Positions 12,424 through 23,900 of a stretch of DNA of 64,000 bases are shown here, piece by piece. The notes beneath the pieces are model-generated. The model was given only the letters and a program-made list of their open reading frames with translations. It ran no database searches and was not told the origin of the DNA. Position 1 is the stretch's first letter. Each line of letters begins with the position of its first letter. The DNA comes from Xiphophorus maculatus (lineage: Eukaryota; Chordata; Actinopteri; Cyprinodontiformes; Poeciliidae), in NCBI RefSeq assembly GCF_002775205.1, contig NC_036464.1:372001-436000 (forward strand). Direction: 5' to 3'. The translations under genes and the position numbers were made by a program.

Positions 12424-13356
12424 CTACAGTATGCAACTTTTACAAAAATATTTTTTTAAAACAAAATCTTACCCAGTATTTTGGTCTAGATTCTAGTACA
12501 AGTATCTTAGTACACTAGAAATAAGAAAACTAACTTACAAGTAACTTTTCAACAAGAAATATGAGCTTGATCCTTTATGTTGATGAAAGTTTTAGTTCCA
12601 CTGGCAGATTATTTCACAATCGTTTCCTAGCAACGCCTGCCAATCACTGAGCCGTCGCCTGGCAACCGAGTTCTAGTTCCACATAACAAGACGTTTTTTC
12701 GATGCTAAAACTGAAATAATTTGCTGGAGGAGCTGGTACCTTTTCATCAATATTAAGGAATTATTGTCTTAAAACAAGTTCTTATATCTTGCTGAAAAGT
12801 TACTTGTAAGTTAGTTTTGTTTAATTTCAAGTGAACTTTGATATTTACATTAGAAATTAGACCAAAAACACTTTATAAAAAACATGTTGTGACAGATAAT
12901 CTGTGAAAACATTGATTTCCTCCACCTCCTCCCTGAGCTAGTCCTGCTGTCTGAAGAAATTCACCGCTCCAGACCAAAAACAACCAATCAGAGCCAGGAG
13001 GAGGGGCTTAGCGCTGTCACTCAAGCTTGTGAGCGCATTGCTAAATGTGCTAATGTTGAAGGAACAACTTACCGCTACAGGAAAACCGTCTGCCCACCAT
13101 CATCGATGGCCATGCTAACTAGCTTTAGCATCCATGGCAGGCTATGTTGTGGTGAACTACCTGTGGAGTGATTAACAGCGCTAAGACCCGCCTCCTGGCT
13201 CTGATTGGTTGTTTCTAGTTAGCATTGGGAGAAGGCAGAGGAGCTTGATTTTTTTATTTACAGATTATCTGTCTCATAGTGTCACAACATGGTGACAATT
13301 TACATTAAAAAGTAGGGGTTTTTTTATGAAAGTTTCAAACTGCAGCTTTAAATGAG
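12424..13356. mobile_element. TTAA-type MITE interrupted by a palindromic MITE
   Basis: Left end AAAGCTACAGTATGCAACTTT and right end AAACTGCAGCTTTAAA are imperfect inverted copies of each other and match the ends of 44523-44992. Inside, 12480-12866 is a copy of the palindromic MITE found at 26745-27175. Confidence 0.6.
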
Positions 13357-14214
13357 CCTTACCACTCCCTCCCATCATGACAGCGACCATGTTTACATGC
13401 ACACAAGTACGGATTTCCTACTTTTTGTTGTTGTTTGAGCACTGATTTTGTTTTTCCATGCCACCTTGCACACTGAAAAATATTAATATATGTCCTCCTG
13501 TATGGCTTATTGGTGCCTCACAGTGGAGATTGCTATGTTGTTAGCGTACCAGCTGGATTTAGAAATAGAATAATTACAAGGTTACGTTTTTTTTTTTGTA
13601 TGTTTGGAAATGAGCAGAAACTGGGATTAGCAAACATTCCATCCAAATCCTTAAACATCCCATAATAGGCATGGGTCTGTATGAGGTGTGATAACCTTGA
13701 AGGAAAAAAACAACAAATATTCAAAATGGATTTGAAACAAAATCAGTTATTTACAGAAAATTAGCGTCATAGAAAAATGTTTTAATTCTGACTGTAATCT
13801 TAGAAAATTAAAGTCAAAATTCTGAGAAAAAATATCTGAATTCTGAGGTTCAGAGTTTTAAAGCAACTTAAATTTGTTAGCATTTCGGTTTAAGGATAGC
13901 TTAAAGCTAATTACATCCCTTCTGTCCCTGTTAATGTTAGCTGGTTAGCATTAGCATTACCTTATGTTCTGTACTTCATCTGCTTCCTGTTAGTAAACCT
14001 CAGGCTGTTTTCAAAAACTGAGTTAACACTTTCAGAGAAAAAAGCTGGGGCCTGAAAATATTTTTTTAAATGTTTGCAGACAAAGATGTCCGTCAGTGTG
14101 CACCTGACTTTAAACTGTAATAGGAAGAAATTTTACCGTTTTGTAAACTTAAACCTTTTTAAACCTCCATACACTACGACGGAGTGTTATGGCCAGACTC
14201 GGAGAATTATTTCT

Positions 14215-14850
14215 TTATTACTAAAATGAAATCATAATATTATGAGAATAAAGTCACATTATTTACTAAATAAAAATGTTAAATTATCCAAAAAAAGTGA
14301 ACATTCATCTTTTTAATGCATTATTATTGCTAATATTGCCACTTTATTCAAATATTACAACTGTATTCTCGTAATATTATGACTTCCTCTAATATTATGA
14401 CTTTTTCTTGTGTGATTGTTACTTTGTCCTTGTATTATTTCAACTTTATTCCTATTCCAATATTACTTTATTCTGGTATTATTAGGACTTTATTTTAGTG
14501 TTGTGTCTTTTTTGTTGTATGACTGTGGCAGTTGTTCCATTATTATAATTTTATTCTCTTTATGACTATTCTCATATTATTACAACTATTCTTGAATTAC
14601 ATTATTTTTGTTTTATTCTGTACTCTCCCAATGTTACTTTATTCTGGTATGATTGCGGCTTTATTTTCATAGTATTACAACCTTTTTGTTGTATGATTGC
14701 GACTCTGTGGATGTCTTAGTACGCCTTTATTCTGGTAAAATTGCAACTTTTTTTGTATATTTTCATAATATAGCAATTTAGTTGCATGATTACGACTTTT
14801 ATTACAACATTTTTGTTTGACTTTATTCTCGTAATTTTAAAAAAGTAACA
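14215..14850 (-). repeat. inverted degenerate AATAAAGTC repeat block
   Basis: Same unit as at 8160-8830 but in reverse (GACTTTATTCTCGTAATATTA). Confidence 0.65.
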
Positions 14851-17379
14851 CAAATTCTTAGTCTGGCCTTAAAGCTCCGTTGTAGTAAACAAACCCACTT
14901 TCTGCTCCGTAAAATACTTCAGCTTTCGAAGTAATCCACTCTGCTGATCAAGTTCTGCTACATGTTTGTTTTTTTTCTTGTACGACTTTTACTTTCTGAA
15001 ACTTGAAGATCATGACGTCCCAACTCTGCTTGTGTGTAACTTTAGCTGTAACATCTGGCGAGCATTAGCTGACCTGCTCTTATTTAATCATGTGCTTCAT
15101 TTCATCCCATATATGCAGATCACTGCTAAGCTGGACCTGAGCTTCTTGTAGAAATTAACCAAATCTGTTGATCCCAAAGGATAGTAAAGTTTGGCGTGCT
15201 ACCCTCCTGTGTATAAATGTACCGAGCTAGCCAGACGACACGCTGTATGTAGTTATTAGCTAACATAAGTGTTGTCGAGTCACTTAGACAGTAAGAACTA
15301 GTGAGAGTATCCTGGTTGTTCATATGTACAGTGAGTCGTGTTTGACCCAACCGCTTTTCTTTTTGCATTCGCCATCAGAGGTTCGGCTCGTTTATGAGGG
15401 TTGGGTTCGGATTCAGTCCGACCGGCGCCGGAGTGTAGCATATAATACACAGATATGCAGATTCACATTAAGCACTGACGCTTTATGCACTCCCCCAAGC
15501 TGAAATTTGCCTTAACTGGGAACTCGAGAGGCAGAATTACATGTTTCAGGTATTCGATGCAGAATCTACCTTTTTTATTTCCTTCTTGTGTTACATTTAG
15601 AGCACTGCTGGGAATATGTTCAGGGTTACCGTCTCTATTTAATCTATTTTTCTGTTTATGGAAACATAGACACTAACTGTAGGTTGTCTCCATGTGCTGC
15701 TGCCGTAGATCCCTGGATGTATTTGGATTAAACTTCCTGTTTTGCATGTATTTTTCTTATCACCTGAAGAAGTGACATTTTGCTTTTTTAAATTCATTCG
15801 TTTTTATTGTTGCTGTTAAATATAAGGATCTTAAGAGGCTTTACTCTATCATGTTGTGTGTGATAAAAGGTCAAAGGTCGTATTCACTCCATTTTCCTCA
15901 CCAGCAGCTGAAATTGGGTAGACTTGTATATTTATCTTGTTTAAACCGTTAAAAAAAGACTGGCTGCTATGAATTGCCATAATTCAATACAAAGTCATTA
16001 AATATTTATACATGTGATAATTTAAATGAAATTATGACAATCTAAAGGAAACATTAAACACATAAAACTTGCAAAAAAAAGTTTGACATTTCCAAGAAGC
16101 TGGCTGTTCCAACGTCCGTAAAGTTCAGCGGAAGGAGAAAAATATACATTAAACATTTATACTTGAGATAATTTAAATAAAATTAGGATAAATTTTTACA
16201 AAATTTACTTGTATTTTTATAAATATCTAATTTTCAAGAAGATAGTCAACTACAAACGGACAGAAAGTTCAATGGAAGGAAAACAATAAATTAATGGAAT
16301 TTCAATTAATTGTTAAAATGTATGCAGTGTTTATGGTATCTAATTATTTTAAAGTCCTGAGTTGCTTTGTGAAATTATTTTTGAGTCATTATGGACTGTT
16401 GTTCCAAGAAAAATTTTATAATTACTGAAATAATTTAGTTTATTCAAATGTGTATTTGATATTACAAGTATGCATATGATATACTTATAAGATTAAATAC
16501 TAAAATTATGTTAAAGTTTTGTTTACGCTATCATGTGTGAATATTTGAGAACTTATTTGTTGAATTGTGGCAGTGTTGGGCCTCCGTAGATTTGCTGACA
16601 GTAGGTGATGCTGCCAATGCTTCAGGGAGATTTCCTGCAGTGCAACGTTTTCACGCTGAGGTTTAAACATCTTCGTTGTAAACACTGGAGCAGTTCTCAA
16701 GCTTTCGATGCGGTGAACAGGAAAAACTCAACATTCCTCATGAACAAGAGTGTCGCTGTTTTGTTTTTTAATATGCAAAAGTTTTTGTTTTTCTTCGGAT
16801 ATCTGCTGAGTGAGATTTATCTTTTCTTTTTTTCACACCAAGTGCTTTTTTTCTTCCAATTAGGACCCAACATTATGACTTCAATGTGCAATTAAACATG
16901 TTCTAGTATTTTTATTTGCACCGATTAAGGACATCCTCTTAGTCTGTAGTCATAATATTCCTCTACCAACTGACTGTTGTCATTGTTTTCCAGTGTACTG
17001 AAATTGTATTGTATATTAAAGTATCCTATTTATTCTTATCTATGGGCGTGCTACTAATTTTCAATAAGTTGAATCTTAAAGCATCGATGAAATAATTTCA
17101 GAAATTTAATTCAAAAAGTTCTACACATTTATAATTTCCGAGTTAATTTAAATTTAATGTTTGAGTCGGACCTAATAAAAAACCCCATCAATGTATCAAG
17201 CTGTGGTAACATTATGCAAGAGACAGTGATGTTTTTTTAGACAGTCATACATGTTGGCAATTTGAAGATTGAAAACAACCATTTTAATAAAGTTTAGATT
17301 GTAAAGTTTAATTTTGCTCTGCAGTAATTCTGTCATATCAGTGCCAATGGAGATGGAAACATTTTTATAAAACATTTTC

Positions 17380-17700
17380 ACAAAAAAAACTCTGGAATTT
17401 TCTGGAAAATAACTTGGAAGTTTTTGATTTGAAGTCAAATATTTGCTAGAAAAATAACAGAAATTTTTAGATTAGTGTCTGTTTAAGAAAACGTAAAATT
17501 TTGAGTTTCAAAAGTAAAATTTTTACTTGAAAATGCAGAAATTTTCAAGGTTTCTCACATTTCTAGGATGGAGCTCAAATGTTCTTGTTTTAATCTTTTC
17601 CTGGAAAATTTCTAAAATTAATCTGAAAATTTATTTTGAATTTCTTCCAGCAAATTGTTTTTTTTTTTTCATAAAAAAACAATTCGGAGTTATTTTAGGG
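17380..17700. repeat. degenerate TTTTCTGGAAAAT/TTTCTAGAAAATT repeats
   Basis: Imperfect, partly palindromic units similar to those at 19020-19210, 22600-23270, 23990-24220 and 37370-37930. Confidence 0.5.
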
Positions 17701-17912
17701 GGGATATTTACTTTGTTTTTCCATGTATAATGACCCTAATATGTCGTAAAAACCAGAAGAAATGACTTCAAAAATAGCCTCAATTTATAGCAAAATTAGT
17801 TATAGCATAAATTCTTTGACATTTTTATTGCAAAACAAGAACACATCTCTAAATTTTATTTGCAGCTTAGTATACAAAAACATCTTAACTTGAAGGGCAC
17901 CCGAAAAACGTC

Positions 17913-17918
17913 TTTATT
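17913..17918 (-). terminator. candidate mcmbp poly(A) signal AATAAA
   Basis: TTTATT on the plus strand reads AATAAA for mcmbp, about 40 nt after its stop codon. A second AATAAA lies at 17855-17860. A very short 3' UTR would be implied if the first is used. No transcript evidence. Confidence 0.45.
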
Positions 17919-17954
17919 ACAAACATATCAAAACAAAAAGGGAAGCAGCTGTGA

Positions 17955-20900
17955 TCAGGGCTCGTTGCCGTTGACGCTCTTATGTTGCTCCATACGGCTC
18001 CGTCGCAGCGTCTCGATGTGTTTGGCCCGGAGCCAGCTGTCTCTGGACAGCGACGTCTGACCCAAACTCAGCGACAGCAGCCTGCAAAACACAGAACCGG
18101 TTTCCATTAGCCGTAAAACTGAATTTACTAAAATAAAACCGCTTTTAAGAAAAACAAAACACGTTTTTAAGCTAGGATGAGGCGATTTTTCAACCGTGTC
18201 GAAACACTTTTTTTCCCGCCTCATACGAGTCACGTGATCAAGAGCTGGCCGTTACAATAAAAACAGCGAAGAAGACTGAGACAGGAAGTAGTAGTAGGAT
18301 GGCGGGGTGTTTTTGTTTTAGGACAACGAGCAACTGGCTCCACCAGAGCTCATAAACGTCGTCTGTGTTTCCAACCCGTTGTATGCATAGCGCTTACGTA
18401 AAATGGCCGACAACAATTAATCTAAAACGCCGCTTACGTGACGTCACGCGCTGAAGAACGCAGCCAACTCTGTCATGGCGGACGTTAAAACAATGTTTGC
18501 TCTCCTAGCTTGTCAAAGTTGGCAGCTTGTATCTTGAGTTTGTCGCTCCAACGCCTGAATAATATGCAGCTAAAGTCTCCTCTGATGGCGGAGTTATGGA
18601 TACATCTCATGTAAGTGTTTACATTCATCACCGCCATGATGTTAATGAGTTATCGCGTGAACTAGCTTATTCGTGTGAGATTTTATTTTCATTTATTTAA
18701 TGGAAACGCTGCAATTGTGAAATTGTGTTTCCCTGCTATACATTAGCAGAACATGGAAAAATGTGGGCGCATCTGTAATAGAAACGCGGCTAATGAGGGG
18801 TTAGAAACCCGTCCGGGTTCGGACCGCTCACCTAGCAACAACCAGCATCCTGTGCAGGTCGTCGGCAGATATGCTCTGTGGGTCGTCTTTCCTCATGTCC
18901 ACGAAGTCATCTTCAACCGCCTGGGGAGACAAAACAAAAACAACATGGCTGACCTGACCGGTTCACATCCGAGCCAAACTGAAAGACTTTAGGTCAGTGG
19001 TCTCCAAACGTTTAAGACATATAAAAGTCGAAAATTTTCTAAAAACAAACAAAGTAAAAATTTTTATTCCATTTAGGAAATTCTCTAGAAGAAACTTGAA
19101 AATTTATGAATTTCAAAAGTGGAAAATTAAAATTTCTTTAGTGGAAGAAAATTAAAAATTTTCAACTTGAAAAATCTCAGTTTGAAAATACTTGATATTT
19201 TGTTAAGTACTTTCAAAATGGCAAGTCAAAGTATTTTGACTTAACTTAAAATGGTCAAGTTAACATTTTGTTTTAAAAGTGTGGAGTTGAAAGACCTTTG
19301 TCACTTCGTCTGAGATGCTGTAGTCGAGCAGCCGAGCGAGGCTCAGGAAGACTCTGAACTTGTTGAGCTGCGATGAGGCCTGCGGATGGACATGGATGCT
19401 GCTGAGGTATTCCTCCATGTGGGGCAGCGCCACCTGAGGCTGCAGGTGTATGTGGCAGTCGGACTGCCGAGGCAAAGAGGAGGAAATAATTACACCCAGT
19501 CAGTAAAAAAGATGGAAAACATTTTAAAAAAAAGACTGTAGTAATCAGAGGAGGTGGATTCAGGTTTCATCTTTCTAACACCTGCAGCCATGAGGACGTT
19601 TTACGTCGTTTCTATTATGTAATTTTATTACTTTAGTCTCGTACTCTTTCTAAAATATGATTTTATTCTCATTCTATTACGACTTTATTCTTGTAACATG
19701 AATTTATTCTCAAAATATAATTTTATTTTAATAATATTACGACTTTTTTCTTAAAATATTACAACTATATTCTCCTGATATGACCATCTTAAAAATTACA
19801 TTTCTATTCTCATATGTCTATTTTTATTTTATTTTTGTCGTCCCCAACACTCCTGGGATCTCTGCTGTGTTTTATTTTCTCATAAACTCCCCAGTTCTGC
19901 CATGGGCAGCCCATGCTGACCTCTGACCCCTGCTAGCCAGGAGTTGTGTACACGGCGCCGCCCGGCCTCCTCCAGGACCGTTTCCTGCGGCTAACAGCTG
20001 CCGCCATGGCAACGCACTGGAGCTGTGTTCAGGAATAGCACGCGCCACATTCCTCGGCCCGAAGCATCGTCGCCATGACGACAGCAGGAAACCCAACCCG
20101 TGCTGAGGGGACTGAGGGGGGGTTCCTAAAGGCGCGGGGGCGGGTTTGGGCCTGTTGTCCTCACCGGCAGCAGCGAACGTCCCTCCGACGCGACCAGCAC
20201 GTTAATATTGCAGGGGAATTCCATCTGGTGGAAGTTAAAGTCATAATCCACCTTCTGCCAGGTGATCAGGTTCCCCAGGGCCGTCACGTTACGCACACCT
20301 GCGGCACAAACACACGGTCAGGGGCGTCCAGGAGGCGGCTCGCCGTCGCCCTCTAGTGGCGCCTCACCGGTGGCGTCCAGCTGCCCCGGCTCCAGCTGGG
20401 TTTCGTCCAGGAACAGGGAGGTGCTGCAGGCCAGCTGCAGCGCGCCGCTCACCAGCCGGTTCGCCACATAGTCCTTCCTGGGAACGAGCCGCATCTGGTT
20501 CATGTTCTGGAGGCTCATAGCCAGGTAGAACGACTGGAAAATAACAACAAAATACAGAAAAACCAATGAAATACAGGAAAAACTACGAAAAACAGGAAAA
20601 CATAAAAAGAAAATACATATTGATTCAGATCAATATGTTTTCATTTATATTCAGTTTGATTTAAAAGGCTTAAAAATACAAATTTGGCTTTGAGGATCCC
20701 TGGTTTACAGGCACAAAACATTTGCAAGGTTTAGTGGAAGGAAAAAATAAAAACATTTGAAAGACTTACAGGAAGAATAAATGGAATATTCAGAAGACTG
20801 AATAAAATTTTAAAGGTTTAATGGAATAAAAATGTCTGGAAAATTTAGTGGAAGAAAAAAGTTAGAAGACTTTGGAAGATTAAAGAAATAAAAACTTTGA

Positions 20901-23900
20901 AGGTTCAGAGTATTGAAAAAAGATTTGAATAAAAAGCATTTTGATATGGAAGGTATAGAGGACTGAAAGAAGAGTTGAAGGCTTAGTAGAAGAAAAACAG
21001 TCTGGAAAGTTTAGTGGAGGAAAAAATTATAACGTTCCAAAGATTGAATGGAAAGTTTTGAGGATGAAGTGTTTTGAGAGTTTAGTGGAAGGAAGAAAAC
21101 AACATTTTTATAATACAGAAACTCTCCATGTTTTCCATCACCTTTCAGATGGTCACTGACCTTACAGCTGTCCATCCTTAAAAATGAGGGTTAGTCATTG
21201 CTGAAGAAGCTGAATCCAGGCATTTTAATGGAAAATTAAGTGGAAGAAAAAACTGACAAAAAAAGTTGCTCAAGTAGAAGTGAGAGGTTTGTGAAGCAGC
21301 GAGGCGTTCCTGAATGATACCTCTGAGGGTTAGCATTGTATTACAGTGAGTTTTTAGAAAACAACGCTCTGATTTCCTGCGTTCCTGAACTCACCGACGG
21401 GACGAGCTGCTGGATGATCTGGTAGAGGCGCTGGGTGTAGGCGGTGGTGGGGCAGCCGCTCAGGTTCAGGGTGAACTTTCCCAGCGGCAGAACGTCTCGC
21501 CTGGAGTACCTGCGACAGCACGGAGACGCTAGCTTAGCTTCGGACGCGGCCAGTTTCGGTTCTGACCCGAACCGGACCTACACGCTGGAGAGGAGGTGCA
21601 GCAGCAGGAACTCGGCAGCCAGAGAGTCGCCCAGCAGGACGTGGGTGAAGTACGACAGCAACTCGGCCCGGACGGCGGCCATCTCCCCGAGAGCCGACGA
21701 CAAAACTGCAGAGAGAGAGCGAAGGGAGTTTCCATGGTGACGAAAAGAAGGCCTGCCTTCAAGGCTACAGCAGAAAAACGACTTGATCTCCATGGAAACG
21801 AGGAAAAAACTAACTTTAAACTAACAGGAGAAAAAATCAAAAAGATCAAGATAAATCAGGGATATCTGAACACAAAGAAACACCAATAACTGGATAAATA
21901 CAGGACAGGAAGACGACTGGAAAGTTTAGTGGAAGGAAAAAAACAATAAAAAATTGTATTTTGAAGGTACAGTGGCAGAAACTATTTTGATTGTTTTAGA
22001 TGACGTAAGAAAGTTTGGAAGGACTAGAAAAGGAAAAGAACAACTGGAAGGTTTAGCGGAAGGAAAAACTTAAGTTGAAGGTTCAGTGGAAGAATTTTTT
22101 TTTATTATTTAGAGAATCGAAGGAGGTTTGGAAAGTCCAGAAATTCACTGATCCTCAAAGGACAATAATTTTTTGGCCTAGTCCAAACAACGCTCTGAGC
22201 CGTCACTGATTCCTTACAGGCGCCGTTCTCCTGCAGGGCGGCGCCGGGGAGCAGCGGGTTATTGTGTTCCAGCCGCTCGGCGTGGAGCAGGTGGAGGCGC
22301 GGGACGAGGGAGGCCGGCGGGCTGTGGACCCGCTGCTCCGCCGTCGACTCCATGCCGACCGCCGGGTCCAGAAACGAATCCCTGCAGAACAGAACCAAAG
22401 CAGGTCAGAACCAAAACAGGTCAGAACCAAAACAGGTCAGAACCAAAGCAGGTCAGAACCAAAGCAGGTCAGAACCAAAACAGGTCAGAACCAAAACAGG
22501 TCAGAACCAAAGCAGGTCAGAACCAAAGCAGGTCAGAACCAAAGCAGGTCAGAACCAAAGCCAGTAGAGACCCAAACAAGAAGGAAATCACTGCCAAAAA
22601 ACTCATGAATTTTCTAGAGAAAAAAATTTGGAATTTGTGGCCAAAAAAACTGAAATGTTGGATTACATGGAAATGTTCTGCGTTTCAAAAGTCAAACATT
22701 TTTGAATTTGCAAAATTTCAAAGTTTCAAATGTTGCAAATGTTTGACATTTAAATTTTCTGAGTTTCTAAAGCTGAAATTTTTTCCAGAAAGTTTTTCTC
22801 AGAGAATGTTTGGCAGTTTTTTGTGCCAAATTTTTGACATTTCAAGCTCAGAAATTTCTTGTTTTTTTCACAAAATTTCTCAGTTTTTTTAATAACAAAT
22901 TTTCAACTTTTAAACCTCAGGGATTTCTGGTGTTTTCTAAAAAATATTAGATCAATCTAAAGTTTTCTGATTATTTTCTAGAGAATGTTGAACTTCTGAA
23001 GCTCAGAAATTTAAAATTATTTTCTAGAAAATTTCTGAGGTTTATAATTTTGTTTTTTAAAACTCAGAAATGTTCTTGTTTTTTCTAAGAAATTAATCTC
23101 AACATTTCTGATTTTCAACTTTTTAAACTGAAATCTTTAAATTTTTTAGATTCCTCTGAAAAAAAATTTTGTAGCAAATTTTAAACTTCTGAAGCTCAGA
23201 AATTTCTTGTATTTTCTAGAAATTTTCTGAGATTAATTTCAATATTTGAGTTTTTTGTCATAAATGTACTCCTCTTGTTGCCTCGTCTCTACTGCGGCTC
23301 TCACACACCGTCGCAGAACCAGACCGGACGCAGGAAGCAGGTAAACGTGACTCACTTCTCATCGGCCAGAGCGCTGAGCGCGGGGCTGACCGACAGGATG
23401 CCGTACACCTGCAGCGTGTCGTTCAGCTTGAAGCGGTCCCAGTCCTCGTACACCTGGGCAGGACACACCTGTCAGAACCTGCTCCTGGAAAAGCCACGGC
23501 CTGCGATCGGAACCCACCTTCACCAAGCACGACGGGCCTTTCTCGCCCAGCAGCGGGAAGTTCAGGTCCAGGTGGGAGGCGGACGCCGCCTGGCCGGAGG
23601 GAGCCTCCGTCTCCTGACGCTTACAGTCGCCGTTACCGTGCGGGTCGGCCGCGCTCGGGGAAGCTGCGTCAGAAACAGAGGAAATACGATACAGCTGCTG
23701 CCCCCTCTGGTGGAGATGTGTAAAAACACTTTAAAACAAAACTATTTCAGTATTTTAGAGCAGATTTATTCTCGAGGTTAAAAAAAAAAACAAACAAAAA
23801 ATACTGAAAAATATAAGGGCCACTGAAAAAAAGAATTCAGACTTTAATTTTCTGAGAAAAAAAGTCAGATTTCTGAGTTTTATGAAGTCATTTTTACGAC

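Larger units (their letters stand above)
12293..17860 (+). other. inpp5f 3' flank / probable long 3' UTR, no further genes
   Basis: No convincing coding exon in this stretch. It contains a possible AATAAA at 12393-12398, a nested MITE pair (12424-13356), an inverted block of degenerate AATAAA-type repeats (14215-14850), and AT-rich unique sequence to about 17020, where an ATTAAA sits at 17015-17020. Either hexamer could end the inpp5f transcript; the sequence alone does not decide. The mcmbp 3' end converges from the right. Confidence 0.5.

Noticed and set aside
18753-18992. Plus-strand 79-codon frame at mcmbp exon 15
   Set aside because: Shadow of the real minus-strand exon 18832-18920.
22262-22608. 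Repetitive [13 protein letters not shown] protein, possibly a repeat protein or CRISPR-like array
   Set aside because: It is the translation of the intronic 16-bp minisatellite. Units have no spacers, so not CRISPR.
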